Source: Denticeps clupeoides (Eukaryota; Chordata; Actinopteri; Clupeiformes; Denticipitidae). Taken from it: a DNA stretch of 64,000 nt. Both the position numbers and the translations under genes were made by a program. Below, piece by piece: positions 59,657 through 64,000 of the stretch. The first letter of the stretch is position 1; each line of letters opens with the position of its first letter. The notes under the pieces are model-generated. The model was given only the letters and a program-made list of their open reading frames with translations, did no database searches and was not told the origin of the DNA. The DNA is taken from the NCBI RefSeq assembly GCF_900700375.1, contig NC_041715.1:9697417-9761416 (forward strand), read 5' to 3'.

Positions 59657-60222
59657 AGGAAATGGAGAGAATAGCATATTCTAAACAGAATGGTGCTATC
59701 ATCCCTGTGCTTTGCAATGAAGCAAATGAGTAGCGTTGCCACTTAACACACCTCTTCTTGCAGAGACCTTCGCTTGTGTAGAATGGCCTGCATACTTGGT
59801 CTTTATGGCGTATTGTCTCCTTGGAGGCACATCCGTTCAGGAATCTCTCATACACTCACAGCTCAATTCATTTATCACATCATCTCAGCCATGCACAAGT
59901 CAAGTGTGTCACATGTTTTAAGATGATATCTTATTAGTGTGGGTGCATCAATTGAATTTTATAGTTGTTGATGAGTGGCATCACAGATTCATATAACAAT
60001 GAAACGTGGAACAGTGTAGCAAGGTGAGTACAGTCTGAAAGCACCGCACTATATATTATACCTGAAGCTGTCAGAGTGGGCTGGAAGGATTGTGGGCTGG
60101 AGATGGACAGATTGTGTCATATATGATGGATCGCCAGGTACTTAACTGCTAATTGACCAGACAGACCTATAACTTCAACACAAATCATTCTGTCACAAAC
60201 ACAGTCTTACAATGTCCGTCTT

Positions 60223-60223
<1 letters not shown>

Positions 60224-60280
<57 letters not shown>
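60224..60280. repeat. (TC)n(AC)n compound microsatellite
   Basis: About 9 TC units followed by about 20 AC units, without clear interruption. Confidence 0.9.
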
Positions 60281-60282
<2 letters not shown>

Positions 60283-63027
60283 CTGCAAGGTCAAGACAAA
60301 TAGGGAAAATGTGTTCTTTAGATTTCTAGTTTGGTTTCAGTGTGCTCTTGTAAGTGTGCGCTTCCAGAATTCAATTGTAAACCAATTTTCCATTGAAACA
60401 GCAACTCTTCCGAAGAAATTTTTTCCCAACAGTATACAATACATTAAGGCACACACACATTTTTTGTCAAAAATGTACACAAATAAAGGGTTTAAAAATG
60501 CTCATACAAATATTTATTTTGTACAAATGCAAGGTTGCAGCCTGAAAACATCTCAACCATTAGTGAAAGTCGCGTAAACACACAGTGGAAAAAACTCGGC
60601 CTGGTGGCTGTTGAAGGTGGGATGATCAATGTGATCAGGATTGGCATTACATACATTCATACATACAACTCCCACAAACTGACGCATGTGTAAGCACATT
60701 TCCACCATGTGAAAGAGATAGATACTGGACAATTAAAACTGTTATCATAAAAAATATATATATCAAAGGGGAAAATCATTGTAAGAAACATGACAATTGC
60801 CACAAGCTTTAGAACCTTTTGCTTACAGAACCTATTCTGAACATTCAGTTGTCTGATTACTGCTGTCCTCTGATCGTGTTGACTAGGAGGATAAACTCCC
60901 AACACAACCAGAAGGTGGCGTTTGGGTTCATGTTTTGTAACCTCAACGTGGGCTAGTGGATCCACATATTCTCAAAATAATTCTAATAAAGAAAATAACC
61001 AGTAAAACAACTGGAATTATAATTGTGAAAACAAAATACTTCTGAAAGTGGTCACATTTGTGTTTTGCATGAAAGTTCACGCAGCATCATATTTTTGCTG
61101 GTGTCATTTATATTTTTAACGTTGGTTTATTATCAACATTTTGAAAAAATGTGTCAACTGATTTTTTAGTAACTACAGATATGTCATGATTGTCCACTCA
61201 GCCAGATTCATAGGTGCAGAGTAGCTGATTTTAAAAGCAGACCTTTCACTTTCAGACACACAAACACACAATAACAGGTCATTAAACACAATAAATAAAC
61301 CTATCCATTCGCCTCCCTTTAACAAATTGTCATCTTTGGCCAGACCCTCAGATGATGGAGTCTTTCTGCCACTTAGAAATCAGAAAACCATACACAGTGA
61401 TCCCTCCTTATACCAGAGACAGCCAGTAACACAAATACTCCCAATGGCTAAGATAGTGTGTGGGTCAAAATTCTCATTATTCCTGGAAACTTAAATGACA
61501 CATTAAAACACATGACCTAAATCTTGCGCAGGCTAATTATATAAAATGTGTAAAAAAGCGTCCCAGAATGAGAGCAAAAATGACTGCAGATATGCTCTAA
61601 AGTCAAAATGACTAAAGTTAAGTTATGCAACATGCATTCAGTGTTTGGTCAATATGCAGAGGATAAAGACACTGACAAGTCACACCATAGATACACAGTA
61701 TATATATAAATATTAGTGGTGTACCAGTATAAATATTCTGGTAACGTTGGACATGGATCACCAGTATTGTCTGGATAATTTCTGATTTTAAGGGTCAAAT
61801 GAAGGAGCCAATAAGAAAAAACACAAATATTAACATCCATTGGCTGTTTTATCATGCATCTCTAATTAGCAGAAGTCCATATCATGAATAACAGTGTAGT
61901 CATTACAAATTACTGTCTACATCCAAAAACACTGGGCTCAGCATAATGGTCTCCTCCCACCATAAACCCATGACCTTACTGTGGTATAACATGTACTTTA
62001 CAGTGTAAATAACTGCATTTTCCAAATAAATATACATAAGTGCACTGTAATGGAGTGAACTGCATTGAATTGGATTTTCAAATGATTATCCTACAAGGGA
62101 ATGCATTTACCCAGGAAATATAACATCCCTTTTCTACAGATCCTGACTTCAAGAGCTTTACATGAGAAGAGGGGAAAAATCACCCAATATCAATGACATC
62201 CAGATAGGCAAGGAGTAGACAATATTTCATATGTATATACACAGACAGACATAGACAATGTGTTTGTATATTAAGCATAATTTAGATAAATACAAACACA
62301 GATATGTACATCATCAGTGAGTAGAAAATACAAAATGTCTTTTTTTCTGCTTTAAAAACGACAGAGAAATCCTGAATCAGGTGAGCACAGGTAGTTTGAA
62401 AGTCATGTTGGTCGAAAAAGGCAGAATGCATCTCTGTTGCTATGGGAACCACGGGGCAGGAGAAGGGGCACCGAGGTAGCTAGACACCCAGCCATTTGAA
62501 GCCCATTAGAGGATCCTAGGCCTTTGTGTCATAAGCAGAAACAGCGACAGAGGAAAGAGTGGACATACACAAGAGAAAAGTGTTAGACCACAGGATGAGC
62601 ACACCATAAAAAAACAATATGGATATATATATATATTTAGATATATATATAAAAAAAAAATAAAAAAAAGACCACTGCTCCACTAATGACTTCCTGTTTC
62701 CATGCAACCTGTAAATTGCTATTTATTGTTTTTGCTTACAAGGGTCTCCTCACACTTGTGCACACACTCACACACACAGATACAGCTACACTTCAGATTC
62801 TTTATGATTTTTATATTAACGTCCAAAACACACTCTTTTCAATCTAAACCTAACCGCAGAAAATGTATTCAAAATGACTTTTTAATACATATTTATAGAT
62901 ATATTTATATATTATATAAAATTGTGTGTAGGAAAATTGTTCTGAAAAAAAAAAAACATAAAAAAGTTAAAAAACGGCAAAAATAAACACAAAAATAATA
63001 TAAGAAAATGTATAAAATCCAGTGTTC

Positions 63028-64000
63028 CTACACGGAGGTCTCTGACTGCAGCCGTAGGACAAACTTGTGAGACTTGGGGTCGATGAACTCCTCCGACAGT
63101 TTGATGTAAGGGATGCTCTTGGCTGTGATGACCAAACTGAAGTCGATGCACTTGAGAGTGAACACTGTGCCATCTCTCAGATTGCTGGTCACCGACGCCT
63201 CGCTAACCAGTGTCCACTGGCCTGCCATCCAGCGTTCACGACCATACTGCAGCGTCGGGCCCGCAGTCAGATAACTTTCCAAAAATGCCTGAAAATGAAA
63301 GAGCACACATACATTTTTAAGTTATCATTGTTTTCAGATTAGCTCACATGATTTGTTCTACAACAGTGTTTCAAATGACCATTCAGTCTGCTGTTAGTTG
63401 AATAAAGTCTGGAATAATAGCTTTTGGAGACCACAAGGGGCAATAACCTACTTCAATAGCCTGAAATTGTATTTACTTGTTCCCCATCAGGCAGCTCAGT
63501 CTTGTGAAGCTTCCTTAGATAACCCTGATAAGCCTTTGCAATTTCAATAATTCAAGCATAAAGGTTTCCCTCCAGGCATCTATCAGAGTTCAAAATCTAA
63601 AAATGTAATATGTATTCACAATAAAAACTGAAATGCAATATTTTATCATACCACAATTAGTTCTGACGTTGCATTTTGTCACATGACCAGTCGGCGCTAA
63701 AAGACAGCTACGAATAAATATCATAGAGTAAACTGCGGTATAATCATCCTGTCATCTCATATACACAAGTATCAGTATTTCCCAGTGTAAAAAGACCTCA
63801 TGTGCATTTTAATTATTCTTAGTACTTGTGTTATTTTAAATAATGGATTGGAAATGTCTTGCCTGCGTTCAGCAACTGAACTTACATGATTTAAAGCTTC
63901 CATAATGATATTTACGTTCCATAAATGATATTTACGAGGAACCTCTCACCTTCGGACTCATGTTGTTGGTAATGCAGAAGGCCAGGTGCTTCTGAATGCT
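63028..64000 (-). CDS. vangl1: VANGL1, planar cell polarity membrane protein (C-terminal part)
   Basis: Van Gogh-like proteins are four-span membrane proteins of the planar cell polarity pathway that bind Prickle and Dishevelled. Only the last two coding exons are in the window. The last is 63028-63288 (86 aa plus stop); the one before is 63950-64000 and runs off the edge. They join in phase as [37 protein letters not shown], a well-known Van Gogh sequence. The end, [18 protein letters not shown] then SETSV, includes the C-terminal PDZ-binding motif ETSV. Protein sequence alone does not separate VANGL1 from VANGL2 here. The call rests on the neighbour, since CASQ2 pairs with VANGL1 and CASQ1 with VANGL2 in vertebrates. 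The N-terminus and membrane helices lie outside. Confidence 0.92.

Larger units (their letters stand above)
58330..63020. other. Gap between casq2 and vangl1 (includes vangl1 3' UTR)
   Basis: No coding region is supported. It includes a family B SINE (59467-59656), a (TC)n(AC)n microsatellite (60224-60280), and AT-rich sequence. The vangl1 3' UTR enters from the right; its end was not fixed. A weak family A SINE-like scrap lies near 58715-58775. Confidence 0.4.

Overview
This is a gene-sparse vertebrate window with vertebrate intron/exon structure, teleost gene order and fish-type repeats (tRNA-headed SINEs that share a 3' tail with an L2-like LINE, Tc1/mariner relics, a Ty3-type solo LTR). 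It is almost certainly a ray-finned fish. The repeat set would suit an otocephalan or clupeiform, but the species cannot be fixed from the sequence alone.

Layout, left to right. (1) 1-3.2 kb is intergenic with two SINEs. (2) kctd12 (3641-4489, minus, single coding exon), then an L2/CR1-like LINE 3' end (about 5.08-5.98 kb) and a fossil LTR-element pol fragment (6.73-7.19 kb). (3) acod1/irg1 (9159-11853, plus, five coding exons, 475 aa), tail to tail with gatd3/ES1 (12256-13932, minus, four exons, 224 aa). (4) atp5po/OSCP (16657-22016, minus, seven exons, 209 aa), whose introns hold SINEs and a LINE inserted inside a SINE. (5) slc5a3/SMIT1: a TATA-driven 5' exon that may also carry the start of mrps6, an intron with a 60-bp minisatellite, and one 705-aa coding exon (26262-28379). 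(6) 29.9-42.3 kb is a repeat-rich interval with 5S rRNA relics, a solo LTR with a target duplication, and an unassigned minus-strand ORF. (7) kcne2 (42348-42701, plus, one coding exon). (8) casq2 (49600-58234, plus, eleven exons, 417 aa), with three Tc1-like relics in its introns and a 40-Asp tail written as a GAY microsatellite. (9) The last two coding exons of vangl1 (minus, running off the right end).

The genes do not form one pathway. They form three vertebrate synteny blocks side by side: kctd12-acod1 (human 13q22), gatd3-atp5po-slc5a3-kcne2 (human 21q22) and casq2-vangl1 (human 1p13). Three encode mitochondrial or mitochondrion-associated proteins (ACOD1, GATD3, OSCP), and NRF1-type palindromes lie near the 5' ends of two of these. 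Exon boundaries of all spliced genes were read by hand. Each junction has GT/AG ends, reading phase is kept throughout, and each product matches its family from end to end, so the gene models are well supported. Promoter and motif calls are much weaker.
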